Positions 1 to 6,172 of a stretch of DNA of 7,618 nucleotides are shown here, piece after piece. Every line of letters starts with the position of its first letter. Position 1 is the first letter of the stretch. The notes under the pieces were generated by a model. The model worked only from the letters and a program-made list of their open reading frames with translations. It was not told where the DNA came from and ran no database searches. The position numbers and the translations under genes are program-made. This DNA is from Spirosoma fluviale (GTDB lineage: Bacteria > Bacteroidota > Bacteroidia > Cytophagales > Spirosomataceae): assembly GCA_945906915.1 (NCBI GenBank), contig CAMDSI010000098.1:1-7618 (forward strand), written 5' to 3'.

Positions 1-105
1 TAAAGCCGTGTCAGGCTTTAGGAACACCACAGGTTCTGTGGGTCTCTCATTCGATAATTCAGCGATATGATCAACGTAATTACGACCGATGCAAATTATT
101 TTCAT
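1..105 (-). CDS. Fumarylacetoacetate hydrolase family protein, N-terminal fragment (runs off the window)
   Basis: Only the first 35 codons are present, read on the minus strand from an ATG at 105 and open to base 1. The peptide starts MKIICIGRNYVDHIAEL and continues into RPTEPVVFLKPDTAL. The pattern of a short beta strand, a G-R-N-Y segment and then P-V-V-F-L-K-P is typical of the FAH superfamily (fumarylacetoacetases and related isomerases, hydratases and acylpyruvate hydrolases). These enzymes cleave or isomerise C-C bonds in 2-oxo or 1,3-diketo acids in a metal-dependent way. The metal-binding residues lie further downstream and are not in view, so the substrate cannot be named. The start follows the sucC stop codon by 3 bases on the same strand, so the two are probably co-transcribed. 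The family call is fairly secure; the specific reaction is unknown. Confidence 0.8.
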   Translation of the reverse strand, partial: MKIICIGRNYVDHIAELSNERPTEPVVFLKPDTAL

Positions 106-108
106 GAC

Positions 109-1299
109 TTATTTCAATACTTCTGAAACTAAACGAGCTGCATCTTTCAATAAAACAGCAGAGAATACTTTCAAACCTGAACTATTAATGATAGCCGCAC
201 CTTCTTCTGCATTAGTCCCTTGTAGACGAACAATAATTGGAATTTTAATTTCTCCAATGTTTTTATAGGCTTCAACAACCCCATTCGCAACACGATCACA
301 ACGTACAATACCACCAAAGATATTGATCAAAATAGCTTTCACATTCGGATCTTGAAGAATAATACGGAATCCAGCTTCTACTGTTTTTGCATTAGCTCCA
401 CCCCCCACGTCAAGAAAGTTAGCGGGATCACCACCAGATAATTTAATAATATCCATGGTAGCCATCGCTAAACCAGCTCCGTTTACCATGCAACCTACAT
501 TACCATCTAATTTCACGTAGTTTAAATCATTTTCAGACGCTTCCACCTCTAAAGGATCTTCCTCTTCAATATCACGTAAAACCGCTAAGTCTTTATGACG
601 AAATAAAGAATTATCATCAATGTCAACTTTAGCATCCACTGCTAAAATCTTATCATCAGACGTCTTCAACACAGGGTTGATTTCGAACATAGATGAATCT
701 GTCTCCACATAAGCACGGTAAAGTGACTGGATGAATTTAACCATCTCTTTCAAAGCTGCTCCGCTTAAACCTAAAGCAAAGGCTACTTTACGCGCTTGGA
801 AGTCTTGCAGACCTACGCGTGGATCAATCCATTCTTTGATAATTTTTTCTGGGCTATGCTCAGCCACTTCTTCGATATCCATTCCACCTTCCGTACTTGC
901 CATGATTACATTGCAAGCTTTAGCGCGGTCTAATAAGATCGATAAATAATATTCTTTAGGCTCAGAATCACCTGGATAATATACATCCTCAGAGATTAAA
1001 ACCTTATTCACTTTCTTTCCTTCGGGTCCCGTTTGATGGGTAATTAATTGCATTCCCAAAATTTGAGAAACACGTTCTTTTACTTCATCTAAGCTTTTAG
1101 CTAATTTAACGCCACCCCCTTTTCCACGGCCACCCGCATGAATTTGAGCTTTAACAACAAACCATCCAGTACCAGTTGTAGCTTTTAATTGTTCAGCAGC
1201 AGAAATGGCCATGTCAACCGAGTCCACTACAATCCCTTCTTGAATGCGCACTCCGAAACCTTTTAAGATTTCTTTTGCTTGATATTCGTGAATATTCAT
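109..1299 (-). CDS. sucC: Succinyl-CoA synthetase (ADP-forming), beta subunit
   Basis: SucC is the beta chain of the TCA-cycle enzyme that interconverts succinyl-CoA and succinate with substrate-level formation of ATP or GTP; it works with the alpha chain SucD in the cytoplasm. The protein is 396 residues, close to the usual ~390. An N-terminal ATP-grasp domain (about 1-215) opens with MNIHEYQAKEIL and has the glycine-rich nucleotide segment AGGRGKGGGV (55-64) and the metal-site stretch FEINP (205-209) followed by VDAK (221-224). The C-terminal CoA-ligase domain (about 262-388) contains NVGCMVNGAGLAMATMD, FLDVGGGAN (295-303), INIFGGIVRCD (325-335) and IVRLQGTNAEEG. The ATG at 1299 gives the canonical N-terminus. 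No sucD follows; an FAH-family gene does, so the alpha subunit must be encoded elsewhere. Nucleotide preference (ATP or GTP) was not judged. Very confident. Confidence 0.97.
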   Translation of the reverse strand: MNIHEYQAKEILKGFGVRIQEGIVVDSVDMAISAAEQLKATTGTGWFVVKAQIHAGGRGKGGGVKLAKSLDEVKERVSQILGMQLITHQTGPEGKKVNKVLISEDVYYPGDSEPKEYYLSILLDRAKACNVIMASTEGGMDIEEVAEHSPEKIIKEWIDPRVGLQDFQARKVAFALGLSGAALKEMVKFIQSLYRAYVETDSSMFEINPVLKTSDDKILAVDAKVDIDDNSLFRHKDLAVLRDIEEEDPLEVEASENDLNYVKLDGNVGCMVNGAGLAMATMDIIKLSGGDPANFLDVGGGANAKTVEAGFRIILQDPNVKAILINIFGGIVRCDRVANGVVEAYKNIGEIKIPIIVRLQGTNAEEGAAIINSSGLKVFSAVLLKDAARLVSEVLK

Positions 1300-1311
1300 T
1301 TAGTAAAATTT

Positions 1312-1327
1312 TAATTTCGTGAAATTA
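1312..1327. promoter_or_regulatory. 16-bp perfect palindrome upstream of sucC (candidate operator)
   Basis: The sequence TAATTTCGTGAAATTA has 7-bp arms that are exact reverse complements around a 2-base GT centre. It lies 12 bases upstream of the sucC start, in the 95-bp region between the divergent sucC and ABC ATPase genes. The 2-base centre is too small for a stable RNA loop, so a dimeric protein-binding site is the more natural reading. The arms are AT-rich, so chance is a real alternative. It matches no operator that I can name. Confidence 0.3.
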
Positions 1328-1330
1328 CTA

Positions 1331-1338
1331 TTTATTTG
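1331..1338 (+). promoter_or_regulatory. Weak candidate -7 element for the ABC ATPase gene
   Basis: TTTATTTG differs at one position from the Bacteroidota housekeeping -7 consensus TAnnTTTG. It lies 57 bases before the ATPase start codon. No convincing -33 TTTG/TTG element is found about 19 bases upstream. The minus strand of the same interval, which should carry the sucC promoter, shows no clean TAnnTTTG match. The A-rich run just before the start (1378-1394) fits phylum-typical initiation without a Shine-Dalgarno sequence. Confidence 0.2.
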
Positions 1339-1394
1339 CGTAAATATTAAATATGAAGTCATTCATTCCCATTTTCTAAAAAAAAGACAAAAAA

Positions 1395-2048
1395 ATGTTA
1401 GAATTAAAAAATATTTCCAAAAGTTATGGGACTCAATTAATTCTAGACAATATCTCTTTACAGGTAAAAGAGTCTGAAATGGTTAGCATTTTAGGCCCAT
1501 CTGGTTCCGGAAAAAGTACACTCTTGCAAATCATTGGAATGCTGATGAAAGCAGACGCAGGATCTGTTAATTTAGATGGATTATCCTATGAGTCCCTAAC
1601 GGAAAAAGACCAAGCTAGTTTTAGAAATCAAAAATTGGGATTTGTTTTTCAATTCCATAATTTATTGGGTGAATTCACTTGTGAAGAAAACATAAAATTC
1701 CCTTTATATATAAAAGAAACCACTTTAAATGAATCGGATGAAGCCTTGTTCGAAAAGATCATTCAAACTTTGGGTATACAGGATATTTTAAAAAAATTAC
1801 CTTCTCAAATCTCAGGCGGCGAACAACAACGCGTCGCGGTAGCCCGAGCTCTCATTAATCGCCCATCTCTATTATTGGCAGATGAACCTACTGGAAATCT
1901 CGATAATAAAAACGCCGAAACCTTATATGCCTTATTCGTTGAATTGAAGGCTGTTTGGGAACAAAGAATCATTATGGTCACACATAACGAGAAATTAACC
2001 TCTCATTCAGATCAGGTTATTTATCTAAATTCTGGACGAATCGAATAG
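1395..2048 (+). CDS. ABC transporter ATP-binding protein, LolD/MacB-type
   Basis: This is a 217-residue single-domain ABC ATPase, which would energise a membrane permease dimer at the inner face of the cytoplasmic membrane. All nucleotide-binding motifs are intact: Walker A GPSGSGKST (34-42), Q-loop Q86 in FVFQFHNLL, signature SGGEQQRVAVARAL (140-153), Walker B LLLADE (159-164) followed by the D-loop region PTGNLD, and the switch histidine H197 in MVTHN. Length, the FQFHNLL segment and the ADEPTGNLD block match the LolD/MacB/FtsE subgroup, so lipoprotein release (LolCDE) is a likely role. No permease gene is adjacent, so the partner and cargo are inferred from family only. FtsE or a MacB-like export ATPase are alternatives. 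It diverges from sucC and ends 52 bp before miaB. Family certain, exact role uncertain. Confidence 0.9.
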   Translation: MLELKNISKSYGTQLILDNISLQVKESEMVSILGPSGSGKSTLLQIIGMLMKADAGSVNLDGLSYESLTEKDQASFRNQKLGFVFQFHNLLGEFTCEENIKFPLYIKETTLNESDEALFEKIIQTLGIQDILKKLPSQISGGEQQRVAVARALINRPSLLLADEPTGNLDNKNAETLYALFVELKAVWEQRIIMVTHNEKLTSHSDQVIYLNSGRIE

Positions 2049-2052
2049 AATT

Positions 2053-2067
2053 ACTGCCAAAATGTCA
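2053..2067. promoter_or_regulatory. 15-bp motif upstream of miaB, near-copy of one upstream of groES (candidate regulator site)
   Basis: ACTGCCAAAATGTCA contains the imperfect dyad TGcCA-AAA-TGtCA (2055-2067), the layout expected for a dimeric helix-turn-helix protein. It matches ACTGCCAAAATTTCA at 6158-6172, upstream of groES, at 14 of 15 positions. It immediately precedes the candidate -7 element of the miaB promoter, so a protein bound here would cover the polymerase footprint. The transcription unit it precedes encodes a Fis-type sigma-54 activator, which makes autoregulation attractive. Binding and the identity of the binder are inference. Confidence 0.4.
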
Positions 2068-2075
2068 TAAATTTG
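2068..2075 (+). promoter_or_regulatory. Candidate housekeeping -7 element for the miaB operon
   Basis: TAAATTTG matches the Bacteroidota -7 consensus TAnnTTTG exactly. It sits 25 bases before the miaB start codon, which would give a leader of about 20 bases. A second, weaker copy, TAAATTTC, follows at 2081-2088. No TTTG or TTG is found at the expected -33 position; the dyad motif at 2053-2067 occupies much of that spacer instead. This is the only plausible promoter in the 52-bp gap after the ABC ATPase gene. Confidence 0.4.
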
Positions 2076-2100
2076 CAATCTAAATTTCATTGATTGTAAA

Positions 2101-3516
2101 ATGCAGGATTTAAAAGTTTTGACGAAGGAAGAAAAAGATGGCTTAGATGTTCCTAGAATTTCGGAAGATCAAGCGGTGTCTAATTCTTTTGGCAAAAAAG
2201 TTTATATCGAAAGTTATGGTTGCCAAATGAATTTCGCCGATTCAGAAGTGGTTACCTCTATTCTGCAAGAAAACGGGTATACGACTACATCAAACCTGAA
2301 AGAAGCACATACTATATTATTGAATACCTGTGCCATTCGGGAGAATGCAGAACATAAAATTCGCCATCGCCTGCAAGTTTTTACTCATTTAAAGGCTAAG
2401 AATCCAGCTTTAACTATAGGTATTCTCGGTTGTATGGCAGAGCGTTTAAAGACCAAGCTAATCGACGAAGAAAAAATTGTGGATTTAGTAGCTGGTCCAG
2501 ATGCGTACCGTGACTTACCTTCCTTATTAGAAGAAGTTTCAGATGGCCAAAAAGCTATCAACGTCTTCCTTTCCAGGGAAGAAACCTACGGAAATATTGA
2601 ACCAGTTAGATTAAACTCCAATGGAGTAACTGCCATGGTAAGTATTATGCGGGGTTGTGATAATATGTGCACATTTTGTGTGGTACCTTATACAAGGGGT
2701 CGAGAAAGATCACGCGATTTGCCTTCCATCTTAAATGAATGTGAAAAGCTATATGCGCAAGGATACAGGGAAGTTACTTTATTAGGTCAAAATGTGGATT
2801 CTTATAAATGGTCAAGTGATTCAGGTGATCTAGTCAATTTTGCCTCTTTATTAGAAGCGGTCGCCTTAGTTAATCCACTCCTACGCGTTCGATTCTCTAC
2901 TTCTCATCCGAAAGACATTACAGATGAAGTATTGTATACGATGAAAAAATACGATAATATCTGTAAGAACATACACCTTCCAGCCCAAAGCGGAAGCAAC
3001 CGCATATTAGAACTTATGAATCGTTCCTATACACGTGAATGGTATTTAGAACGCATTAAAGCTATTCGCTCTATTTTAGGTGACGAATGTGGTATATCAC
3101 AAGATATGATTTCGGGATTTTGTTCAGAAACAGAAGAAGATCACCAGGAAACTTTATCCTTATTAACGGAAGTTGAATATGATTTCGGTTACATGTTTGC
3201 CTATTCTGAACGTCCAGGAACTCCCGCTGAAAAGAAATTTGCTGATGATGTTCCAGAAGAAGTAAAAATGAGACGACTGCAAGAGATCATTGATCTTCAG
3301 CGATTACACTCGGCTAAACGCAATGAAATGTGGGTAGGAAAAAAAGTGCAAGTATTAATAGAGGGGGATTCGAAGAAATCGAAACTACATCATTTTGGAA
3401 AAATAGATTCAAATAAAGTCGTTGTTTTTCCTAAAAAGAATGAAGTGAAAGGGGATTATGTTTTTGTGAATGTAACTCATTGTACATCAGGAACTTTATT
3501 AGGTGAATTATGTTAG
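2101..3516 (+). CDS. miaB: tRNA-2-methylthio-N6-dimethylallyladenosine synthase (methylthiotransferase MiaB)
   Basis: MiaB is a radical-SAM enzyme that adds a methylthio group to N6-isopentenyladenosine at position 37 of tRNAs reading UNN codons, which helps hold the reading frame. The 471-residue protein has the full three-domain layout. The N-terminal MTTase domain begins at KVYIESYGCQMN, with auxiliary-cluster cysteines C41, C77 (LLNTCAIRENAE) and C111 (ILGCMAERL). The radical-SAM core has the CxxxCxxC triad C186, C190, C193 in RGCDNMCTFCVVPYTRGRE. A C-terminal TRAM RNA-binding domain (about 410-470) follows. VVPYTRGRERSR and the LPAQSGSNRILELMNRSYT block favour MiaB over RimO or MtaB. About 33 residues precede the first domain and look like a variable N-terminal tail. 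The last 7 bases overlap the start of the next gene, pointing to translational coupling. Confidence 0.95.
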   Translation: MQDLKVLTKEEKDGLDVPRISEDQAVSNSFGKKVYIESYGCQMNFADSEVVTSILQENGYTTTSNLKEAHTILLNTCAIRENAEHKIRHRLQVFTHLKAKNPALTIGILGCMAERLKTKLIDEEKIVDLVAGPDAYRDLPSLLEEVSDGQKAINVFLSREETYGNIEPVRLNSNGVTAMVSIMRGCDNMCTFCVVPYTRGRERSRDLPSILNECEKLYAQGYREVTLLGQNVDSYKWSSDSGDLVNFASLLEAVALVNPLLRVRFSTSHPKDITDEVLYTMKKYDNICKNIHLPAQSGSNRILELMNRSYTREWYLERIKAIRSILGDECGISQDMISGFCSETEEDHQETLSLLTEVEYDFGYMFAYSERPGTPAEKKFADDVPEEVKMRRLQEIIDLQRLHSAKRNEMWVGKKVQVLIEGDSKKSKLHHFGKIDSNKVVVFPKKNEVKGDYVFVNVTHCTSGTLLGELC

Positions 3517-4796
3517 ATAACAGCCATCTTGCTAGTATAAAAGCGCGTTTTGGGATTATTGGAAACGCTCCTGCCCTATTACGCGCCATATCTGTAGCTG
3601 AACAAGTAGCAGCCACAGATATGACCGTATTGATAACGGGGGAAAGTGGATCTGGTAAAGAATCCTTTTCTAAGATCATTCATTCCCTTTCTAAGCGAAA
3701 GCATGGTTCGTTTATTGCCGTGAACTGTGGTGCCATTCCAGAAGGGACTATTGATTCCGAATTATTTGGCCATGAAAAAGGATCCTTCACTGGTGCTATC
3801 GAGGCTAGGAAAGGCTATTTTGAAGTAACAGATGGCGGAACTATTTTCTTAGATGAAATTGCTGAAATGCCATTAGGAACCCAAGCGCGCTTATTGCGTG
3901 TCCTAGAAAATGGCGAGTTTTATCGGGTAGGTTCATCTAAGGTTCAGAGAACGAATGCGCGTGTTGTAGCAGCCACTAACCTTAATCTTCAGCAAGCGAT
4001 AGAAAAAGGCAAATTTAGAGAAGACCTCTATTATCGTTTAAGTACCGTACCAATTTATGTCCCTCCTCTTCGAGAACGTGGAGATGATATTGAATTATTA
4101 TTTAGAAAATTTACCACTGATTTCTCTGAGTCACATCGTGTAAAACCGATTATGCTAACGAAGGAGGCTAAGGATTTGCTTCAAAAACAGCGCTTTCCTG
4201 GTAATATTAGACAACTAAAAAATTTGGCTGAGCAAATTTCTGTATTGGAAATAGGCGATCGAATTATCGATGAAATCCAATTGCAATACTATTTAGAGTT
4301 CAACGAACCTAAATTAGGCAATTCGGTTGTAAAAGCAGATGCTTTCAACGGGCCAGAAGGAATAAATGAACGAGAGATCTTGTATAAGATCTTATTCGAT
4401 TTAAAACGAGATGTAACAGAATTAAAGAAGATTCTTTTAAAAGTGGTGGAATCTGATCAGTCTAAAGGCTACGAAATCCTTCATGATAACAGGGCCATTT
4501 TTGAAGAAGTTCGCCATACAGCTGATTCGCCTACTTTAAATGCTGGCTTAACCTTGCCTATGCACGAACAGGAGGAAACAAAATTTGAGGAGGAACTCAT
4601 TGATTCTAGCTTTGAAGAAGTTATCTTGCCAGCGAATGATGTCACCTTATCATTAGAAAAACAGGAAAAAGAAATCATCATTCGTGCATTAAAGAAGAAT
4701 AAGAACAAACGTAAATACGCTGCTAAAGATCTTGGCATATCAGAACGAACGTTATATCGTAAAATCAAGCAATATGATTTGGAGGAATTGGATTAA
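3510..4796 (+). CDS. Sigma-54-dependent transcriptional activator (AAA+ / Fis-type HTH) lacking an N-terminal sensor domain
   Basis: Bacterial enhancer-binding proteins remodel RNA polymerase-sigma-54 at -24/-12 promoters by ATP hydrolysis. The 428-residue protein begins almost directly with the AAA+ domain (about 14-250): Walker A GESGSGKE (44-51), the sigma-54 contact loop as GSFTGA (91-96; the usual form is GAFTGA), Walker B TIFLDE (111-116), VVAATN (152-157), the arginine-finger region FREDLYYRLS (169-178) and FPGNIRQLKNL (229-239). A Fis-type helix-turn-helix closes the protein (about 385-424, ending GISERTLYRKIKQYDL). No receiver, GAF or PAS domain precedes the AAA+ part. Between AAA+ and HTH lies an unusually long linker (about 265-380), acidic towards its end, that I do not recognise. 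Activity may be controlled by that linker, by protein level or by a partner. The start overlaps the miaB end by 7 bp. Targets are inferred; see the groES promoter. Confidence 0.92.
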   Translation: MLDNSHLASIKARFGIIGNAPALLRAISVAEQVAATDMTVLITGESGSGKESFSKIIHSLSKRKHGSFIAVNCGAIPEGTIDSELFGHEKGSFTGAIEARKGYFEVTDGGTIFLDEIAEMPLGTQARLLRVLENGEFYRVGSSKVQRTNARVVAATNLNLQQAIEKGKFREDLYYRLSTVPIYVPPLRERGDDIELLFRKFTTDFSESHRVKPIMLTKEAKDLLQKQRFPGNIRQLKNLAEQISVLEIGDRIIDEIQLQYYLEFNEPKLGNSVVKADAFNGPEGINEREILYKILFDLKRDVTELKKILLKVVESDQSKGYEILHDNRAIFEEVRHTADSPTLNAGLTLPMHEQEETKFEEELIDSSFEEVILPANDVTLSLEKQEKEIIIRALKKNKNKRKYAAKDLGISERTLYRKIKQYDLEELD

Positions 4797-5280
4797 TATT
4801 TTTGTTTTCGCAAGCCTTATTTTAGGCCTGTCCTCCTGCTATAGCTTTAAAGGGGCTAGTTTAGACCCTAAATTACAGACTATTCAGGTTAGCAACATTC
4901 GGATGGAAACAGCTGGAGGGCCTGCTAATTTAACTTTGGAGATAAACGAGAAATTAAAAGAGTATTTCCAACGTAATACCTCGCTAAAAATCAACAACAA
5001 GAACCCTGATTTAACCATTGAAGGAAGTATAGTAGGCTATGAATTAACTCCTCAAGCTCCTACTGGAGATGATAAAGCCGGTTTAAATAGAATCACATTA
5101 CGGATTCAATTTCGTTTAACTAATAGATTAGATGAGGACAAAAACTTTGAGCAAGAATTTTCTTTCTACCAAGATTTTCCTCAAAGTCAAACTTTAACGC
5201 AAGTAGAAAAGACTTTAATCCCTAAACTAGTGGATCAAATTATTTTAGATTTGTTTAATAAAATTGCAGGGGACTGGTAA
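4774..5280 (+). CDS. lptE: LPS-assembly lipoprotein LptE
   Basis: LptE plugs the LptD beta-barrel and helps insert lipopolysaccharide into the outer leaflet of the outer membrane. From the ATG at 4774 the 168-residue product has a lipoprotein signal peptide: n-region MIWRNW, a hydrophobic core, then a lipobox LSSC with C22 as the lipidation site. The mature part reads CYSFKGASLDP, then has the family-like blocks LTIEGSIVGYELTP, NRITLRIQFRLTN and FEQEFSFYQDFP, and ends LIPKLVDQIILDLFNKIAGDW, as in Bacteroidota LptE proteins. An in-frame ATG at 4732 would add 14 residues before the signal peptide and deepen the overlap to 65 bp, so 4774 is preferred. It overlaps the activator gene by 23 bp. GGAGG at 4781-4785 lies inside the gene, just after the start, and is not its ribosome binding site. 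Confidence 0.88.
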   Translation: MIWRNWINIFVFASLILGLSSCYSFKGASLDPKLQTIQVSNIRMETAGGPANLTLEINEKLKEYFQRNTSLKINNKNPDLTIEGSIVGYELTPQAPTGDDKAGLNRITLRIQFRLTNRLDEDKNFEQEFSFYQDFPQSQTLTQVEKTLIPKLVDQIILDLFNKIAGDW

Positions 5281-5281
5281 A

Positions 5282-5812
5282 ATGAATATGTCTAAGGCAC
5301 AAAAACTTTGGTTCTTATTGAACAAAATAGAACGAACAGACCAGCAAGATTTAGCAATAGATAAGTCTGCTTATCCTTTTTTCTATCTATTACATTGGAA
5401 TGAGCGTTTTTCAGTCTTAAAGCAACAAAGAATAGCCTTGCAGTCTGCTCAGCGAAAACACTATTTCCAATCAATCTATGATATTTCAGCAGAGTCATCT
5501 GAAAAACTAATAGAAGTAATCCCTGCGGAGGAAATAAAAGCTATACAAGATTCGATTATTGATCAATTCATTCTCAATCAACCCACTTTATCTAAGCCTA
5601 AGCGATCTAGTGACGAAGATGAACCGGTTGAGGATTTAGCAGCGGTAGAATTTACCTTGCCGGTTTCTGAAACTATTGCGATTCTATTAACTAAACAAGG
5701 CAAATATTTGCAAGCGATTGAATTATATGAGAAGTTAAGTTTGATTAAACCTGAAAAAAGGCTTTACTTTGCATCTCGAATTTCAGAATTACAAAATTTA
5801 CTAACAGAATAA
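5282..5812 (+). CDS. Uncharacterised protein with one C-terminal TPR-like unit
   Basis: This is a 176-residue soluble protein with no signal peptide or membrane segment. Residues 1-100 look largely helical and include aromatic-rich YPFFYLLHWNERF (31-43). A charged, probably disordered linker follows (about 104-120; KPKRSSDEDEPVED). The last 45 residues resemble a single tetratricopeptide repeat: SETIAILLTKQGKYLQAIELYEKL with G140, Y142, A145, Y149 and P157 at TPR-type positions. TPR units normally mediate protein binding, so a scaffolding or adaptor role is possible, but no function can be assigned. The ATG at 5282 is one base after the lptE stop; a TTG at 5264 inside lptE would add six residues and is less likely. 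Its place between lptE and secG hints at envelope biogenesis. The gene itself is well supported by its length and tight packing. Confidence 0.8.
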   Translation: MNMSKAQKLWFLLNKIERTDQQDLAIDKSAYPFFYLLHWNERFSVLKQQRIALQSAQRKHYFQSIYDISAESSEKLIEVIPAEEIKAIQDSIIDQFILNQPTLSKPKRSSDEDEPVEDLAAVEFTLPVSETIAILLTKQGKYLQAIELYEKLSLIKPEKRLYFASRISELQNLLTE

Positions 5813-5814
5813 AT

Positions 5815-6132
5815 ATGTTTACTTTACTTATTTCATTGATAATTATCTTCTCTGCCTTATTAGTCGTACTTATTTTAGTACAAAATCCTAAGGGTGGTGG
5901 TATTAGTGGAGAATTTTCGTCTTCAGGTGCTACGCAAATGTTTGGTGTTCAAAAAACAGGGGACATTGTTGAGCAATTAACTTGGGGCTTCTCTATTGCT
6001 ATTCTAGTATTAGTTTTAGTGACGAATTTCACTCTATCTGAAACAAAAGAGGCAAGTACTTCGGTGAATGTCGAAAAAGCAGCTACAAAAACTGTTCCCG
6101 TTGCTCCTGCTCCAGTGGCTCCGAAGCAATAG
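5815..6132 (+). CDS. secG: Preprotein translocase subunit SecG
   Basis: SecG is the small accessory subunit of the SecYEG channel that stimulates protein export across the cytoplasmic membrane. The 105-residue product has two hydrophobic helices (about 1-22 and 56-72), joined by the hallmark loop LVQNPKGGGISGEF (21-34), then SSSGATQMFG and an acidic segment before TWGFSIAI. After the second helix is a 33-residue tail rich in Ala, Pro and Thr, ending VPVAPAPVAPKQ; it should be extramembrane and is probably unstructured. The start lies two bases after the preceding stop codon. It is the last gene of the miaB-led run; a hairpin with a T-rich tail begins 28 bases after its stop. Confidence 0.93.
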   Translation: MFTLLISLIIIFSALLVVLILVQNPKGGGISGEFSSSGATQMFGVQKTGDIVEQLTWGFSIAILVLVLVTNFTLSETKEASTSVNVEKAATKTVPVAPAPVAPKQ

Positions 6133-6157
6133 TTATTACAGTTTTTTGTTTATTTAT

Positions 6158-6172
6158 ACTGCCAAAATTTCA
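6158..6172. promoter_or_regulatory. 15-bp motif upstream of groES, near-copy of the miaB-upstream motif (candidate activator site)
   Basis: ACTGCCAAAATTTCA differs from the motif at 2053-2067 by one base. The inner dyad is less symmetric here (TGcCA-AAA-TTTCA). Its centre lies about 20 bases upstream of the -24 element of the candidate sigma-54 promoter, closer than enhancer sites usually are. The left half also forms the 5' arm of the hairpin at 6160-6188, so the resemblance could partly reflect RNA structure rather than protein binding. Confidence 0.35.

Noticed and set aside
731..949. 72-codon plus-strand reading frame inside sucC
   Set aside because: It lies wholly antisense to a well-conserved gene, and its translation shows no recognisable domain. 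It is a shadow of sucC.
1354..1365. Short inverted repeat TGAAGTCATTCA in the sucC/ABC gap
   Set aside because: Only 4-bp arms; expected by chance in a gap of this size and composition.
3431..3679. 82-codon minus-strand frame across the miaB/activator junction
   Set aside because: Antisense to two clearly coding genes, including the Walker A region; no plausible protein features.
4733..4750. TTGGCATATC as another sigma-54 -24 element upstream of lptE
   Set aside because: It is inside the activator coding sequence and lacks a TTG/GC block at the required -12 spacing.
4481..4768. 95-codon minus-strand frame under the activator linker and HTH
   Set aside because: Serine- and phenylalanine-rich translation typical of antisense to acidic/lysine-rich coding sequence; the HTH on the other strand is clear.
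4732..4773. Upstream ATG that would extend LptE by 14 residues
   Set aside because: It would place a charged, non-signal stretch ahead of a perfect lipoprotein signal peptide and lengthen the overlap with the activator gene; ATG 4774 gives a normal signal sequence.
5264..5281. TTG start adding six residues to the TPR-like protein
   Set aside because: It lies inside lptE, whereas an ATG one base after the lptE stop gives a sensible N-terminus.
5292..5498. 68-codon minus-strand frame opposite the TPR-like gene
   Set aside because: The plus-strand frame is longer, tightly packed with its neighbours and co-directional, so the antisense frame is incidental.
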